Assembly: GCA_032622095.1 (NCBI GenBank)
Contig: CP136067.1
Coordinates: 58,011,899-58,075,898 of the forward strand
DNA: 64,000 nt
Source of the DNA: Siphonodentalium dalli
Taxonomy: Eukaryota; Mollusca; Scaphopoda; Gadilida; Siphonodentaliidae
Direction of reading: 5' to 3'
Part shown: positions 12,041 through 23,882 of the stretch, piece after piece
Layout of the letters: the number at the start of each line of letters is the position of its first letter
How positions within the stretch are numbered: the stretch's first letter is position 1
Translations under genes and position numbers: made by a program
The notes under the pieces: model-generated
Database searches by the model: none
The model's input: only the letters and a program-made list of their open reading frames with translations
Told to the model about the DNA's origin: nothing

Positions 12041-12641
12041 ATCAGGTCACCCTCTCTTTGTATGGCAAAAACATAAACCCAAGCAAGTATAAAGATAGAT
12101 GATGCCATGAATTTCTACTCTGGCTAATACCCATAGAGATCATATTCCACCAGTACAAAACCTTGGAACTTTATTAAGTTTTGATAGGGAACATTATAAA
12201 CGTTTTTAAAAAAATAACGCAGGGAATATATTTCTTAGTCATTATCTGTTCCTTGATAATGTACTTCACTGAAGGTGAAGGTCCTAACTCCAAATTGCAT
12301 GCTTTTCTGTGACTTTTCTGAGTCGATATCTCAATAAGCATTGAATAAATTACCCAGGAGAAATTCCATCATGTAAGCGACGCAAAGCAAAATCTCTCAC
12401 AGTCACTTAAATCGTGAAATTTTGAGTTTGAACCTTGACCTATAGTGAAGTAGATTATTAAGGAACAGATAATAACTGCCTGCAAATATTTTCGACTTTA
12501 TGAGGTTCACTGTCAAAACTTCAAAAAGTTCCAAGATTTTGTACGGGTGGAATATGATCTCTACAGGCGTTAGCCAGAGTAGAGATTCATGTCATGATCT
12601 AGTATAAAGAGAAAAAAACGCAAAGAGAGATGAAATCTGAT
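12041..12641. mobile_element. Foldback-type inverted repeat element
   Basis: Left arm (about 12041-12330) and right arm (about 12400-12641) are imperfect inverted copies. Shared landmarks include 'ctactctggctaa', 'agagatcatattccacc', 'cttggaacttt', 'attatctgttcctt' and 'ctacttcact'. Both outer ends begin ATCAGRT. The arms cover most of the 600 bp, as in foldback MITEs. No clear target duplication is visible. Confidence 0.65.
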
Positions 12642-13080
12642 AATGTTGATTTATTATTCAAAAACTACTGCACGAAAAATGTAAGAAGTCATATAACAAC
12701 ACTGGCAATCTCAACAAATGAAATCTTAAATATCATTAAAACAAACCCAGTGGTTACATACTCAACAAACAAACCACTTGTCAACTAACAAACCCCACCC
12801 ACTGGTCAAAAATGAAAATTTGCTTAGGGTGTACAAATTTACAGCACAAAAAAACAAGCCACAAGTCAATCAATTACGATACCTACTGTTATGACATATT
12901 AAAAAAATCTTTTCAATTTAGAAAATATTCTGGCAACTACATGTAGTTATGCTGAATAATCAAGTTTGCAAGCTTTAATTGATTGCAGTAACAAGGTTAT
13001 GGAAATTCGGGTACCTAAGGTTTATGAACACTGAATAAAGTACTTAGGATTCCAATCTCAAGAGAGCAAAAAGTTATAAA

Positions 13081-13293
13081 CAGTAATGCTCTAAGTAATC
13101 GACTCCTTAACCACAGCACAATTATGGGTAACTTTTCAGGATTTAGTCGGAAATATGGCTTGTTGCCATTCACCGGAAAGCTCTCGGGGAGAGCTTTCCG
13201 ATGAATGGCAACAAGCCATATTTTCGACTAAATCCTGAAAAGTTACCCATAATTCTGCTGTGGTTAAGGAGTCGATTACTTAGAGCATTACTG
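13081..13293. mobile_element. TA-flanked hairpin MITE, family B (copy 1)
   Basis: Two arms of about 100 bp, starting CAGTAATGCTCTAAGTAATC, are nearly perfect inverted copies around a central 'gctctcggggagagc'. TA follows on the right, and the left TA has mutated to AA. TA duplication with CAGT ends suggests a Tc1/mariner-type MITE. Other copies are at 16332-16868 and 19605-19818. Confidence 0.8.
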
Positions 13294-13402
13294 TACATGC
13301 GTTGATTGGTTTATAGAAAGACAAATATTGCAGAAGATGAATAATGTGGCTTCTTTACTTCTCTGCAGAGTTGTATCACATTCACTATTAGGTGGACTTT
13401 AA

Positions 13403-13629
13403 CCCTATCTATACTAAATGGATTCTCCCAGCAGATATAAAAGTATACATTGAAATGGTCTATTATACATCATTTGGAGGCAGACAAATGACTGATGAAA
13501 AGATAAAACAAGCGCAGAAGGAGTCTTATTCATTAGTGAAAAATGTTCAGATAATAAGATCACGGTCGTTTGTTAAACTTATTATCTGAACATTTACTAC
13601 TCATCAATGAGTATGTAGTTTCGAGAGTG
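13403..13629. mobile_element. TTAA-flanked MITE, family I (copy 1)
   Basis: Flanked by TTAA on both sides (13399-13402 and 13630-13633). The interior has the family signature: 'atactaaatgg', a central palindrome around 'gttcagataataag' / 'cttattatctgaac', and 'tcatcaatgagta'. Seven copies or fragments of this family occur between 13.4 and 30.9 kb. Confidence 0.7.
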
Positions 13630-14011
13630 TTAATTTATACCATAAGACTTATGTTTGTTGGTCAATATTGGAATTTTCAGGGTGACTTGCTCTTCACCTG
13701 ACTGCAAAAATAAGGCGAAATGAGCAAGAATAGGTAAGACTTTTTCACCCATGGTCCATGCCATTAGTGCAGTAAAATGATATCACATTGCACTGTTTGA
13801 AAGTACTTTAGTTTCAGTCAGACAGACTGTTAAAAGGTCATGGCTCTTTTGAATGAGGACGGATATCAGGACAAACATAAGCAGAATATATCCAACCGAA
13901 CTTGTTGATAGAGCGCTGAAAAACTTGCTCTCTTATAATTTGCCACGCGATCTTCAATACAAAACGTGACTGGAGGAAAATAGGATATCGGTGGTAATTA
14001 ATCTGACTTAA

Positions 14012-14271
14012 ACCTTCTTATACAAAATACTCATTGATGAGTAGTTCCCTTAGGACATGCTCAGATAACAAATTCAACAGACAGGTCGATTGTTGAACTT
14101 ATTATCTGAACATTTCCCACAAATGAATAAGAATCCTCCAGCACTTGTTTTGTCTTTTTTTATGACTGCCGTCTGCTAACTTTCTCTGAAAACCCCTACA
14201 TATGAATAAAACCATTCCAATAATATATATTTTAATAACTGGGTGGGGGAATCCATCCAGTAAAGAAAGGG
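14012..14271. mobile_element. TTAA-flanked MITE, family I (copy 2)
   Basis: It begins near 'ccttcttatacaaaatactc' and ends 'agtaaagaaaggg', followed by TTAA (14272-14275). It has the same central 'cttattatctgaacatttcc' palindrome as the other family I copies. The left end has decayed by a few bases. Confidence 0.65.
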
Positions 14272-14780
14272 TTAAGTAATGTATATCTGAGGCATATAAA
14301 GTTAAGGAACTATTTTTATCCAAGGAATCTGACAGGAATATAAAAGATATCGATAATAGGTATAATTTGACCTCAAACTATCATTGACCTTTAAAGATAA
14401 CCTGAATTAACACCCCTAATTTACTATTTCTTTGGCTTCAAGGGTAAAATATATTTTAATTGATTCGAGGATCCTACCCTACAAAGATCAGTGAGTTCTG
14501 GAGGTCACGGTTCATGGTGGGTTTGGAAGATCGGAAAAAGACTTGCCCAGATACACAAATCAGGTTATCTTCCATTTTCCGTAGATCACAAATCTGTACT
14601 TATTTGGACTCGAACCAACTTAACCTTCATAGCTTATGTTGGCCGGCCAAATGTGCCATGCAACTGAGTCACCTGGAGGGGGCCTCGGACATTCGATTGG
14701 ACAAAATGTATTCAATGAAGTTGGAAAATCACCTGTTGATCCATATGATAACTAAAGATATTCACTATTGAGTAGTTTAA

Positions 14781-15173
14781 CCCTTTACCCAACAAACCGG
14801 CCAAAACCGGCCAAATAAAGCTTCAACAGCCTAAAATATCTTGGGTCTGTCTCAATAAAACCATACAAATATGGATATCATTGGAACCGGCTCATTGACC
14901 ACATTGTGATGGTTATAGTTATGCCCTGTGCCAATGCATTCTCGTATATATGTGAGTCGACCATAGGTCGCCTCGCATATATAAGAGAATGCATTGGCCT
15001 AAAAAATATCTTTTTTTAACACTTCTTACCATTTTTTCTTACATTCTTTAACAAATTTTATGATTTTTAATGTGTTAAGCCAATGCATTCTCTTATATAT
15101 GCGAGGCGACCTATGGTCGACTCGCATATATAAGAGAATGCATTGGCACAGGGCCATTCTGTTGGGTAAAGGG
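14781..15173. mobile_element. TTAA-flanked MITE with two hairpins, family C (copy 1)
   Basis: The terminal inverted repeat is CCCTTTACCCAACA, with TTAA on both sides (14777-14780 and 15174-15177). Inside are two palindromes of about 70 bp, each built from GCCAATGCATTCTC, TTATATATGCGAG and a 'cgacctatggtcg' loop. A near-identical copy in opposite orientation is at 38134-38525. The ends and TTAA target fit piggyBac-type MITEs. Confidence 0.85.
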
Positions 15174-15177
15174 TTAA

Positions 15178-16331
15178 TACTGGATTAATTTTAATCCATT
15201 TATAAGAATTACCATTGTGAGCATGTTTAACTATGATAGATGTGATCACTGTTCCGCTCAATTAGTGATGAGGGATTTTCATTGATTTTTTATACTTATC
15301 AAGAAACAATCAGGAGGTTTAGAATGTGAAAAGGCAAACTACAATCTTGGGTCGCTAATAGCTACCGATGGTCAGCTGATCGATTGTTTTGTAGAAACTG
15401 GTTTAGATCGCAACTTCAAACTTGCAGCAAGTGCGATAACCAAATACACTGTTGTCTTATGTTAACAAGAGGTCAGAAACTGAGATTGATGTGTCCATTG
15501 ATTGATCTTGATAAGTATTAAATTGTTAGTTAAGTGAGTGGATTGTGACAGTAAAGTCGCACACGGTTCGCATTTTTGTGATTGACACATATTGATCAAC
15601 ACGAAGTCACCCTGTCATTCAACTTATCAGTGTTCGCTGATATTTCACGCGACACCTTCGCACCAAGAATATTTCAAAAGCAACCCAAGTTTGAAGTTCG
15701 CCGTTTTACAATCTAAACCTTTCTAATGTTTTACTGTAGGAAATGAGAACTGTCCACAGAGTTAGTTGGGCAGAAGTATAAGCATCACGTTCAGATAACG
15801 CCAGCAGGGATTTTGCTCAGCTCAATGTAAACATTAATATGTTGTTATTCCTAAACGTTTGATCACAATTTGCAAGCATCATTACTCAAACTTATTCATT
15901 TTCACATATTTTCAATTGACTATAGCAGAATACCCTTAGAATTGGCTGATTTAATGGCTTATTCCCTCCTCAGTATATATCCTTTCATACCTGGACCAAA
16001 ACCATAGTGAAACAGATTATTATTGCCTGCAATATAGTAATTTATTTCTCAGTGAATGTACATGATTGCCTGGTCCACAAATTTCAATTGTTAGGTCTAA
16101 AATGTAGAGTGGAAAAAACTTGGAAAATATTTATGGTAAATAGTCTGAATAACTAACACGCGCATTCATAAGTATGATAATAAACATGATGATAAAAATC
16201 AATAAAATTCTATTCTGAATAATAAATACACACGCACTCATGAAAAGTATGAAGAAATGTGAGGGAGAAGGTCAATGTTTTCAAGTCTTATTGATCAAGT
16301 GTTTTGAAAAAAAAATTCCACAATATATATA
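15178..16331. other. No gene recognised
   Basis: AT-rich intergenic-type sequence. No repeat shared with the rest of the window was noticed, and no coding motif. Confidence 0.45.
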
Positions 16332-16868
16332 CAGTAATTCCCTAATTAATCGACTCCTTACCCACAGCAGAATTATGGGTAACTTTCAGGTTTAATAGTT
16401 AATATGGCTTGTTGCCATTCATTGGAAAGCTCCCGTGGAGAGCTTTCCGATGAATGTCAACAAGCCATATTTCCGACTAAATCCTGAAAAGTTACCCATA
16501 ATTCTGCTGTGGTTAACCTCTTTGCTGCTAAATGACGTTATGACGTCGTTTGCTGGGCTGTTGACGTTATTGCCATTTTCCAATGGCAAACTATAATGGG
16601 AATACCACAAGAACCATAAAACTGACTCAGTTGAAAGGCTATAATCGTTCACAATCGTGGAACATCATACACTGTTTGAAACTTCGAGATACATGATGCA
16701 CCAATCTGTGAATTCCAATTATGTATAATGGCCTACTGCTATTGTGCTGAAGTAGGTCCGTAGTACCTACGGACCATATAGCACACGGTGTGCACTTTTA
16801 CGTCCGTAATAGTTACGGACGTCATAGCAGTGAAGAGGTTAAGGAGTCGATTACTTAGGGCATTACTG
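16332..16868. mobile_element. Family B hairpin MITE (copy 2), split by a family A MITE
   Basis: It begins CAGTAATTCCCTAATTAATC and ends 'ttagggcattactg', flanked by TA on both sides. The hairpin is complete except that a family A element (16517-16838) sits inside the right arm at the sequence 'tgtggttaaggagtcg', whose TTAA was duplicated. The insertion dates family A transposition as later than this family B copy. Confidence 0.85.
16517..16838. mobile_element. TTAA-flanked MITE, family A (copy 2), nested
   Basis: 322 bp with ends CCTCTTTGCTGCTA and, inverted, CCTCTTCACTGCTA. Perfect TTAA duplication lies at 16513-16516 and 16839-16842. The uninterrupted target is known from the other family B copies, so the boundaries are exact. 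The right subterminal part holds a short palindrome around 'cgtccgtaatagttacggacg'. Confidence 0.88.
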
Positions 16869-16964
16869 TAGAAGAAATGATATTTTTATCATGCTAAAGC
16901 AATGAACACTCAGACTGAGTCGGCGCCTCCATAAATCTAATATATACATGTATATGAACAAACA

Positions 16965-17124
16965 AGTTAGGTTGTTTGTTGAGCTTATTATCTGAACATT
17001 TCCCACCAATGAATTTGAAACTTTCTGCAAAAAAAATTCCTGAACACCCTTCAAAGATAATAATAAACCGTTCCGATGTTTACTTTTATAACTGAATGTG
17101 AGAATCCATTCAGAACAGAAAAGA
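16965..17124. mobile_element. Family I MITE fragment (copy 3)
   Basis: Half copy starting in the central 'gcttattatctgaacatttccc' region and ending at the TTAA (17125-17128) that is also the left target site of the next family I copy. The other half is missing. Confidence 0.55.
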
Positions 17125-17128
17125 TTAA

Positions 17129-17396
17129 CCCTTTCCCTTTCTATACTAAATTGATTCTCCCACTCATTTATAAAAGTATAGATTGGAATATTCTATTATT
17201 CATTTGGAGGAATGTCCTGGAGATATAAGCAAACAAACAGATGAAAGTATAATACAAGTGCAGAAGTAGCTGTATTCATTAGTGGAAAAAGTTTAGATAA
17301 TAAGTTGAACAAACGACCTATGGTCATTCGTTGAACTTATTATGTGAACATTTCCTAAGGGAACTAGGCATCAATGTGTATTTAGTATCGAAAGGG
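17129..17396. mobile_element. TTAA-flanked MITE, family I (copy 4)
   Basis: Most complete copy of the family. The ends are CCCTTTCCCTTTCTATACTA and, inverted, CCCTTTCGATACTA, with TTAA on both sides (17125-17128, 17397-17400). A central palindrome is formed by 'gataataagttgaacaaacg' and its inverted return. It is non-coding and of piggyBac type by target and ends. Confidence 0.8.
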
Positions 17397-17569
17397 TTAA
17401 AGTAATATGTCTGGGTTTCATGGCAGAAATCGGCCAAAATTAGTATCATACATAACATCGTTAGTGTCATGCATCATTATTGTCACACATCATTAGTGTT
17501 GTACGTCATTAGAAAGGATATTGGAAAAGAGGTCCACATGACTTATTATCTAGGTTGACAGGTATCTTA

Positions 17570-17785
17570 TTTTAACGGACGTTTTTAAAAAATGGGACAT
17601 ATTAAGTTATTGGTCTTTCCGTCAATTTTTAAGCCATTTGTTCAATTTTTTCATTTCCGGATAACTTAAGTAAGTCTGAACTGAAAGGACTGAAATTTGG
17701 TATGTGATTTTACTAGTCTAAAATACAGGTCAAGTTTGAATTTGGGTTCCGCCCACCAATTTTCACCAGAGTGAAATTAGATATA
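17570..17785. repeat. Family G repeat fragment
   Basis: Single diverged unit with 'atttggtatgtgattttact', 'acaggtcaagtttgaat' and 'gggttccgcccaccaattt', related to the array at 2850-3586 and 8099-8800. Confidence 0.55.
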
Positions 17786-19604
17786 ATAAAATCCAGGTTA
17801 TGCTATGTCCACAAAGGCGTATTACCAAGGCCTATCGACAACTGATGATCCTAACACCAAGAACAGAGCAGAGAGAACCATAACTTCACAATCGCTGGTT
17901 GAAATTTTCACTTCCTGAAAATGAGGAGTGAAATAATGAACGCAGATATGGCATGGTTTCCCTGGTTTGTTCTGGGTGGATTTCAGTATTCAAATCATTT
18001 TGGTGCAGATCACATTTACAAGCATTCGGAAAAGCACATTTGAATAAACTATACAGTCCTGAAACAAGCAAGTCAATGTGAACCAATAGAGATAAACTAC
18101 AGGTTCTCAACCATTCGGAATGACACTGATCTAAATACTACAAAACAATGACCTTTTTCTCATTATATACATGTAAAGTGAATCTGGATAGATAAGCTTA
18201 TCACCATGATAGATGGTGGTTAATTTTCTACTCTCAGACATTATTCATTCCGAAAAATAAAGACACTAATTTCTTTATGATCAACATAAAAACAAATATT
18301 GTCAGATTAAATAACTGAAATATTTGTATTATTTTCGAAGGATTAAAGTTTGTTTTAAGCATGGCTCTACTCTACAGAGGGTGCCATACCAATGATACTC
18401 TCTTCAAGACAGCTCACTGTGAATCAAGCATCAATGTTTGGCACAAATATTAAGGGAGAAAAACTGGTACTTATTATTTCCAGTTAAAGTGAGCGATTTC
18501 TATCAATTAGAGTTGGTCTATCTCTTTCTAACAAGTTTTATATAGTTTCCAGGTTATAAAATAATAAACATGAATCAAACACACCTATCCAGAAAAGTTT
18601 CTATCCATTAACATAAATTTTATTTTTATTTTTCTGGTATAATAACTGCAACATTTCAGGACAGTTTTACAATTCATTTTCACAGAACAGAAACTACAGA
18701 CGCATTCGGAGGGCAGCAAGAAGGAGAACTCTATCTTGTTAGCACTCTACATCAAGGCAAAATGCCATTTTTATTCAAATATTTTTCAGGAATAAACCAC
18801 TTTATTATGCCTTTATAGACAAATAGTATACCCAATCTTCAGTTTTATTCACAGAAAAATGTATTTGTAGACTTGAAATTATGTTTTACAAAAATGATGT
18901 TGTTGTAATTATGTCCCGGAAGAGATAGACCATCTTCAATGGATAAATTTTGGCCACATATCAGCTGCACCTTGGACAAAGAATTAATTTTTGTGTTTTT
19001 ACTAATTTAATCCACAGATCATAAGAAATAGTTTTTATGTGTGTAGCTTAAGGGTTATATGTTATAAGAGTAAAACGCGTTAAACAAAAAAGGTTCCAAA
19101 AACATCTCATTGGGTCTATGAACAAGATAGGTGAGTAAAAATAGTGCTGATGATTTAATTTTAGCTTTAGGTTGATTTCCATGTTGAAGTAGTATGTGTA
19201 CATAGGAAAAATAATTCATCATTCTGACGATGACAGCCCTTCTTAGACAGCTGAGCATAGCTGATTCTGCTAGGTGTCGATATCACAACAGACTGCAAAA
19301 TTTGTTCTAACATTATTATGACAACTTCACAAGAGTCAAGCATTTGCTTAAAAAAAAAAAATCTTTCAAGAAATCTGGACTAGTTATCTCAGGCCAGCCC
19401 ATTTGGAAAACTATAAAAGATGAGTATTTTCCCTTATTTAGGCAAATATGAACCAAGATGTAGTCTTGATGCATATATTTATTGACTAGCACCAATAATA
19501 GGAAGGCAAAAAAATGCTACTTACTTATTTTATTGTTAATTGAGTGAGCCAAAATAGGTAACACAGGAGACCAATTACCGCCCTCCTTATATTTAGTTAA
19601 GTTA
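17786..19604. other. No gene recognised
   Basis: AT-rich sequence with no shared repeat and no coding motif that I could identify. Confidence 0.45.
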
Positions 19605-19818
19605 CAGTAATGCCCTAAATAATCGACTCCTTAACTACAGCAGAATTATGGGTAACTTCTCAGGATTTTTGTCGGAAATATGGCTTGTTGCCATTCATTG
19701 GAAAGCTCTCAGTGAGAGCTTTCCAATGAATGGCAACAAGACATATTTCCAACTAAATCCTGAAAAGTTATCCATAATTCTGCTGTGGTTAAGGAGTCGA
19801 TTATTTAGGGCATTACTG
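19605..19818. mobile_element. TA-flanked hairpin MITE, family B (copy 3)
   Basis: Intact 214-bp palindromic element starting CAGTAATGCCCTAAATAATC and ending with the inverse, flanked by TA on both sides. The arms are separated by 'gctctcagtgagagc'. It provides the uninterrupted reference for the copy at 16332-16868. Confidence 0.85.
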
Positions 19819-20904
19819 TAGGAGAGCTGAGAGGAGATGGGGTAATTGTCCTTAAAAGGCCAGGTATGTTATTTAGTCAAAACATTTTTGGAGAAAGTTG
19901 CTGTTGGCTCAATATTGCACATACATGTACCATGAGGGAAACAAATTCCTAACATGACGAAACTATTCCAACTAACAAACCACTGTATGTACTAGATTAT
20001 GATTAGGTCTTGAAATTATCATGAGAATTCAATAGTTTGATTTAAATTAGTTTTGGAAAATAATTCTCCTTCTCAAAACATGTCACCTAATTTTAACTTA
20101 TGAATTATTTCCCTTTGAAATTTTAAAATGTCCAGTTCAAAACAAATGCAAATTACTGGCATCACAGTTTCCGAATATCTAGCTGTGAGGAACAAAGATA
20201 TCCACAAGGGTGAAAAAATTTAACATTGGTCACTTTTACAATTGCGAAATCACAAGGTAGTTTTGAGACGTTTTGAGACATTTTAACAGATTTAGGCCTA
20301 TAGATCAAAGAACAACCCTTGCGAAGTGGTGTTTAACAACAAAGAGAAGCAGCTATGCTCAGATTTTTGGGAGAATCAAGATAAATGCTCTTGTAGAACG
20401 TATAGTGAGGAAAGCACTATGAAATAGATAAAGAATATGTACATTTATATATATATGAAAAGAAATTTCTTTAAAAACCTTTCAAACCCGGATGATAAAT
20501 ATCTGTGTAGTATGTACAATAGTATATGTGCATTGGTAAAAATAAAATAACTCACAAAAAACTCAACAATTCACCCTAAACAAGTTCTAATGAACAGCAA
20601 TTGCTATTGGCATGCGGTGGGTTAATAAACTAACTATATGACTCATAGACGTGGCTGAATAATTCATAAATAACCATTTTAGTCTTAATGGTTGTCAACA
20701 GCTGGTTCACTCATGTCAACCAGTTAACAAAGATTGGAGATATAATTTAATGATGCATCTGTTATGAGTTTGTTCAGTACTTAACTACTTTTGTGCCAGG
20801 GCTTGTAGGGATGTTCAGCTAGTAAGTTGAACAAAAAAATTTAACATTTCTACAAATAAAACCTTAGTATTTCTAAGTGTCATCTTTCATTCCACATCCA
20901 TTGG

Positions 20905-21160
20905 TGTGCAAGCCTTGAAATAGCGTGTCTGTCATTTGCAGAATGAGGTCCCCAGAGGGTGAATTTAGTTATGCTACCCCACATAGCAGGCTAGCATCAC
21001 CAAATTCAACCTCTGGGGACCTCATTCTGCTTGCACCTCAGCAGAATGAGGTTCCCAGAGGGTGAATTTGGTGATGCTAGCCCACTATGCAGGGTAGCAT
21101 CACTAAATTCACCCTCTGGGGACCTCATTCTGCAAATGACAGACACAAGATTTCAAGGCT
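20905..21160. repeat. Family E palindromes, two in tandem
   Basis: Two consecutive palindromes built from GCAGAATGAGGTCCCCAGAG and 'ggtgaatttrgtgatgcta', with their inverted returns ending 'gacctcattctgc'. The outer boundaries carry 'ccttgaaatagygtgtctgt' and its inverse. Each palindrome is about 100-110 bp around a 'cccacataGCAgg'-type loop. Confidence 0.75.
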
Positions 21161-21193
21161 TGTTGGTGTGAGGCAAACATGTATTCAAAAATA

Positions 21194-21293
21194 CCCTTCC
21201 ATGACTGGAGCTTCCTGAAATTTTGCGAAAACCCTGTGCTAATGCATTCTCTTATATATGCGAGATGCATTCTCTTATATATGTAAGTCTCCC
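21194..21293. mobile_element. Family D MITE remnant
   Basis: One end of family D ('cccttccatgactggagcttc', 'tttcaggaagc'-type sequence inverted, 'aatgcattctcttatatatg') with the remainder deleted. It lies between two family E palindromes. Confidence 0.6.
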
Positions 21294-21304
21294 ATAATGC
21301 AACC

Positions 21305-21470
21305 AAGCCTTCAAATAGTGTGTCTGTCATTTGCAGAATGAGGTCCCCAGAGGGTGAATTTAGTGACTACCCCACACAGCAGGATAGTGTCACCAAATTC
21401 ACCCTCTTGGAACCTCATTCTGCTAAGGCCCCAACTGCTATGGGAGACCAAGGATCAGATTGAAGTTCCC
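21305..21470. repeat. Family E palindrome (copy)
   Basis: It contains 'tgtctgtcatttgcagaatg' with 'aggtccccagagggtgaattt' cut to about 100 bp, and an inverted return 'accctcttggaacctcattctg'. The loop is slightly deleted compared with the neighbouring copies. Confidence 0.65.
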
Positions 21471-21616
21471 CAATTGAAGTTGGTGATGTTCACCTATTAG
21501 TCACCTCAATTATGAATTTTATCTTCTGCAAATTAGGGGATATAAAGACTGAACACAAGGGGAAAAGTAACTAAATGCTATGTTAATTTGAGATTATAGA
21601 TACCTACTAAAGATGA

Positions 21617-21750
21617 GGCCTTAGCAGAATGAGGTCCCCCAGAGGGTGAATTTGGTGATGTTAACCCACTGCGGGATAGCATCACTAAAATCACCCTCTG
21701 GAGACCTCATTCTGCAAATGACAGACACATTATTTGCAAGCTTGAATGCA
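21617..21750. repeat. Family E palindrome (copy)
   Basis: The left arm is 'cagaatgaggtcccccagag', the right arm returns as 'ctctggagacctcattctgc', followed by 'aaatgacagacacattattt'. It is the fourth palindrome of this family within about 850 bp. Confidence 0.7.
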
Positions 21751-21833
21751 ACCTGTCTATCTATTATCTGAAAATCCACACAACCATTCCAATTTATAAT
21801 CTCGAACTGAATGAGAGTGAGATCAATAATTAA

Positions 21834-21909
21834 CTCCTTCAGTGCCAAGTCCAATTTTTGTATCAACCCATATTTCCTTGATCAAAAATCGGACTTGGCA
21901 CTGACAGGG
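21834..21909. mobile_element. 76-bp TTAA-flanked mini-element (J)
   Basis: The ends are CTCCTTCAGTGCCAAGTCC and, inverted, CCCTGTCAGTGCCAAGTCC, with about 27-bp arms around a 22-bp centre and TTAA on both sides (21830-21833, 21910-21913). Its right TTAA is also the left target site of the family I element that follows. Confidence 0.7.
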
Positions 21910-21913
21910 TTAA

Positions 21914-22073
21914 ACCTTTTTTTTACTAAATAGATTCCGCCATCAGTTATAAAATTGTACATTGGATGATTGGAAGGGTCGGTCTATTGGACATATGGTC
22001 GTTTGTTGGACTTATCATCCTAACATTTCCTAAGGGATAACTACTCAACAATGAGTATTTAGTATAGAAAGCG
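21914..22073. mobile_element. Family I MITE, shortened (copy 5)
   Basis: It begins 'accttttttttactaaatag' after TTAA and ends 'agtatagaaagc' before TTAA (22074-22077). The central palindrome is partly deleted. It abuts the mini-element at 21834-21909. Confidence 0.6.
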
Positions 22074-22439
22074 TTAAATGGTTTAGTCTCGGTCACAAAG
22101 CAGTAACTTGGAAATTTCTTTACAAGAGGAATTCCCTACCCTGGTTATACTAGATCATTCTGGGAATTTATTCAACCCTGACACCTTTAAAATATTTCCA
22201 AAAAAATTTAAATAGATAAAACATGTTGCATTGCATCTTTATCATGGTAATTTTGAAACTGAAAAACAAATGCCCCTCCCCGACAGCATGGTACAAATTA
22301 TTGGAATAGGAAAATGTACATATGAAATTGCCTCCTGCCCTACCCACTAAACTAATGCTACATGGCTACTAGTATTATGGTATTCAGGATCTCCAAAACA
22401 AGCATCAGGTTACCCAGGATCAGACATTACACAAACTTG

Positions 22440-22530
22440 GATCAAGCCTTGAAATAGTGTGTCTGTCATTTGCAGAATGAGATCCCCAGAGGGCAAATTT
22501 AGTGATGCTATCCCACATGGCAGGCTAGCG
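22440..22530. repeat. Family E palindrome, left half only
   Basis: 'ccttgaaatagtgtgtctgt', 'catttgcagaatgagatccc' and 'tgatgctatcccacatggcagg' are present, but the inverted return is missing. Beyond 22530 there is AT-rich sequence with no recognised gene up to the next element. Confidence 0.6.
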
Positions 22531-23105
22531 ATACATAAAAAAAAATCTAAATATGCCACCATCCTGTGTTGTCAACTTTGAAATTGTGAATGTAAGGTCA
22601 GGGCCTGGAACATAAGTCACAAATAAAGTCTCTAATCCAAAGGGGTTTTGATTGTAAATTTGTTTAAAACATATGCAAACGTTTGTTTGATCAGGGTTTG
22701 ATGGGAAAAACTGGTAAACGAGCTGTGGAAATACATGATTCACATTTGAAAAATCAGTAATTGTTAAAAACTGATATTTATAACTGAAATTTACAAGGAA
22801 ATTAGATATTGATTGTGCCACGATTTTGAACATCAAACACACCTCAACCATTTAATAGATGTTTGTAAAATGCACATAATCCCTTTCACTGGTATGTACA
22901 ATAACACCTACAACAAATATTTAGCTCATCACCTGCATTAATTCTAGATAGCAGCTACAGGTTTGAGATTACAACAGTGATATAGGGTTATTGGCATTGA
23001 AGGTCATATGTGATGGATGGACAAGTTTTGAAATTATGAGTAACTTGATGCTCATTTCAGTGGATAATATGATGCTTGTACCCATGACCAATTTAGCAAT
23101 ATTAA

Positions 23106-23345
23106 TCCTTCTTTACTAAATACTCATCGACCAGTAGTTCCCATAGGTAATGTTCAGATAATAAGTTAAATGGTCGTTTTGTTGAAGTTATTATCTGAAC
23201 ATTTCCCTCCAATAAATAGGACTCCTACACTTTTATGATTTGTCGTCTGTTTTTTTTTTCTGAAAACCCTTCCAGATGAATAATAGACCATTCCAGTGTA
23301 TACTTTTAAAACTGAGTGGGATAATCCATTTATAATATTAAGAGT
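23106..23345. mobile_element. TTAA-flanked MITE, family I (copy 6)
   Basis: TTAA on both sides (23102-23105 and 23346-23349). It has 'tttactaaatactcatcgac' and a central palindrome 'gttcagataataag' / 'gttattatctgaac'. The open frame across it is a by-product. Confidence 0.7.
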
Positions 23346-23882
23346 TAATGGTGCATTAATTACACTCATGCTGTCAGGATGAACATTAAACATTTATAAT
23401 CTACACAATTATGGAGTCGAATCATCAAAATTCAAGATTTTTTTTTCATAATTTCTTAAAAGGTCAAGAGAACCTCCAAAGAAAAGATTAGACGGTTCAT
23501 TTAAAAAAACAATTCTTGAGAAAAGTTAGTATAATCAGTGAAATGAAACTCCTTAAAGGCTACATGTACACTTCAAACCTCTACTATCTTAATTACAAGT
23601 ATAGTAAGTATCATAGTTTAATTTCTATACCATTGGAAAGAGGTAGTTCGAATACAAAGGGTTCTAATTGTTTGTAAAAAAAAATTTGCTGCTACAACAA
23701 GAAAGCTAGTTCTCAGCCCAGTCTGAACTGTAAGAATTACATTACATAAAAATCAGCAGACACACTACCAGTTAGTAGACATGTCTAAAGCCAGAGATAT
23801 TCCATATCTTGACTAAATATTTTTCTCAGTCCTCTTTTAAACCAATGATCATAATTAAGCCATCGTTTTTACCAATTATTAA

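Noticed and set aside
14460-14771. 103-codon frame
   Set aside because: No domain recognised and no splice context. It ends just before a MITE.
22525-22851. 108-codon frame on the minus strand
   Set aside because: Composition is AT-driven (Phe, Asn, Ile), with no motif, no conserved pattern and no neighbouring exon signals.
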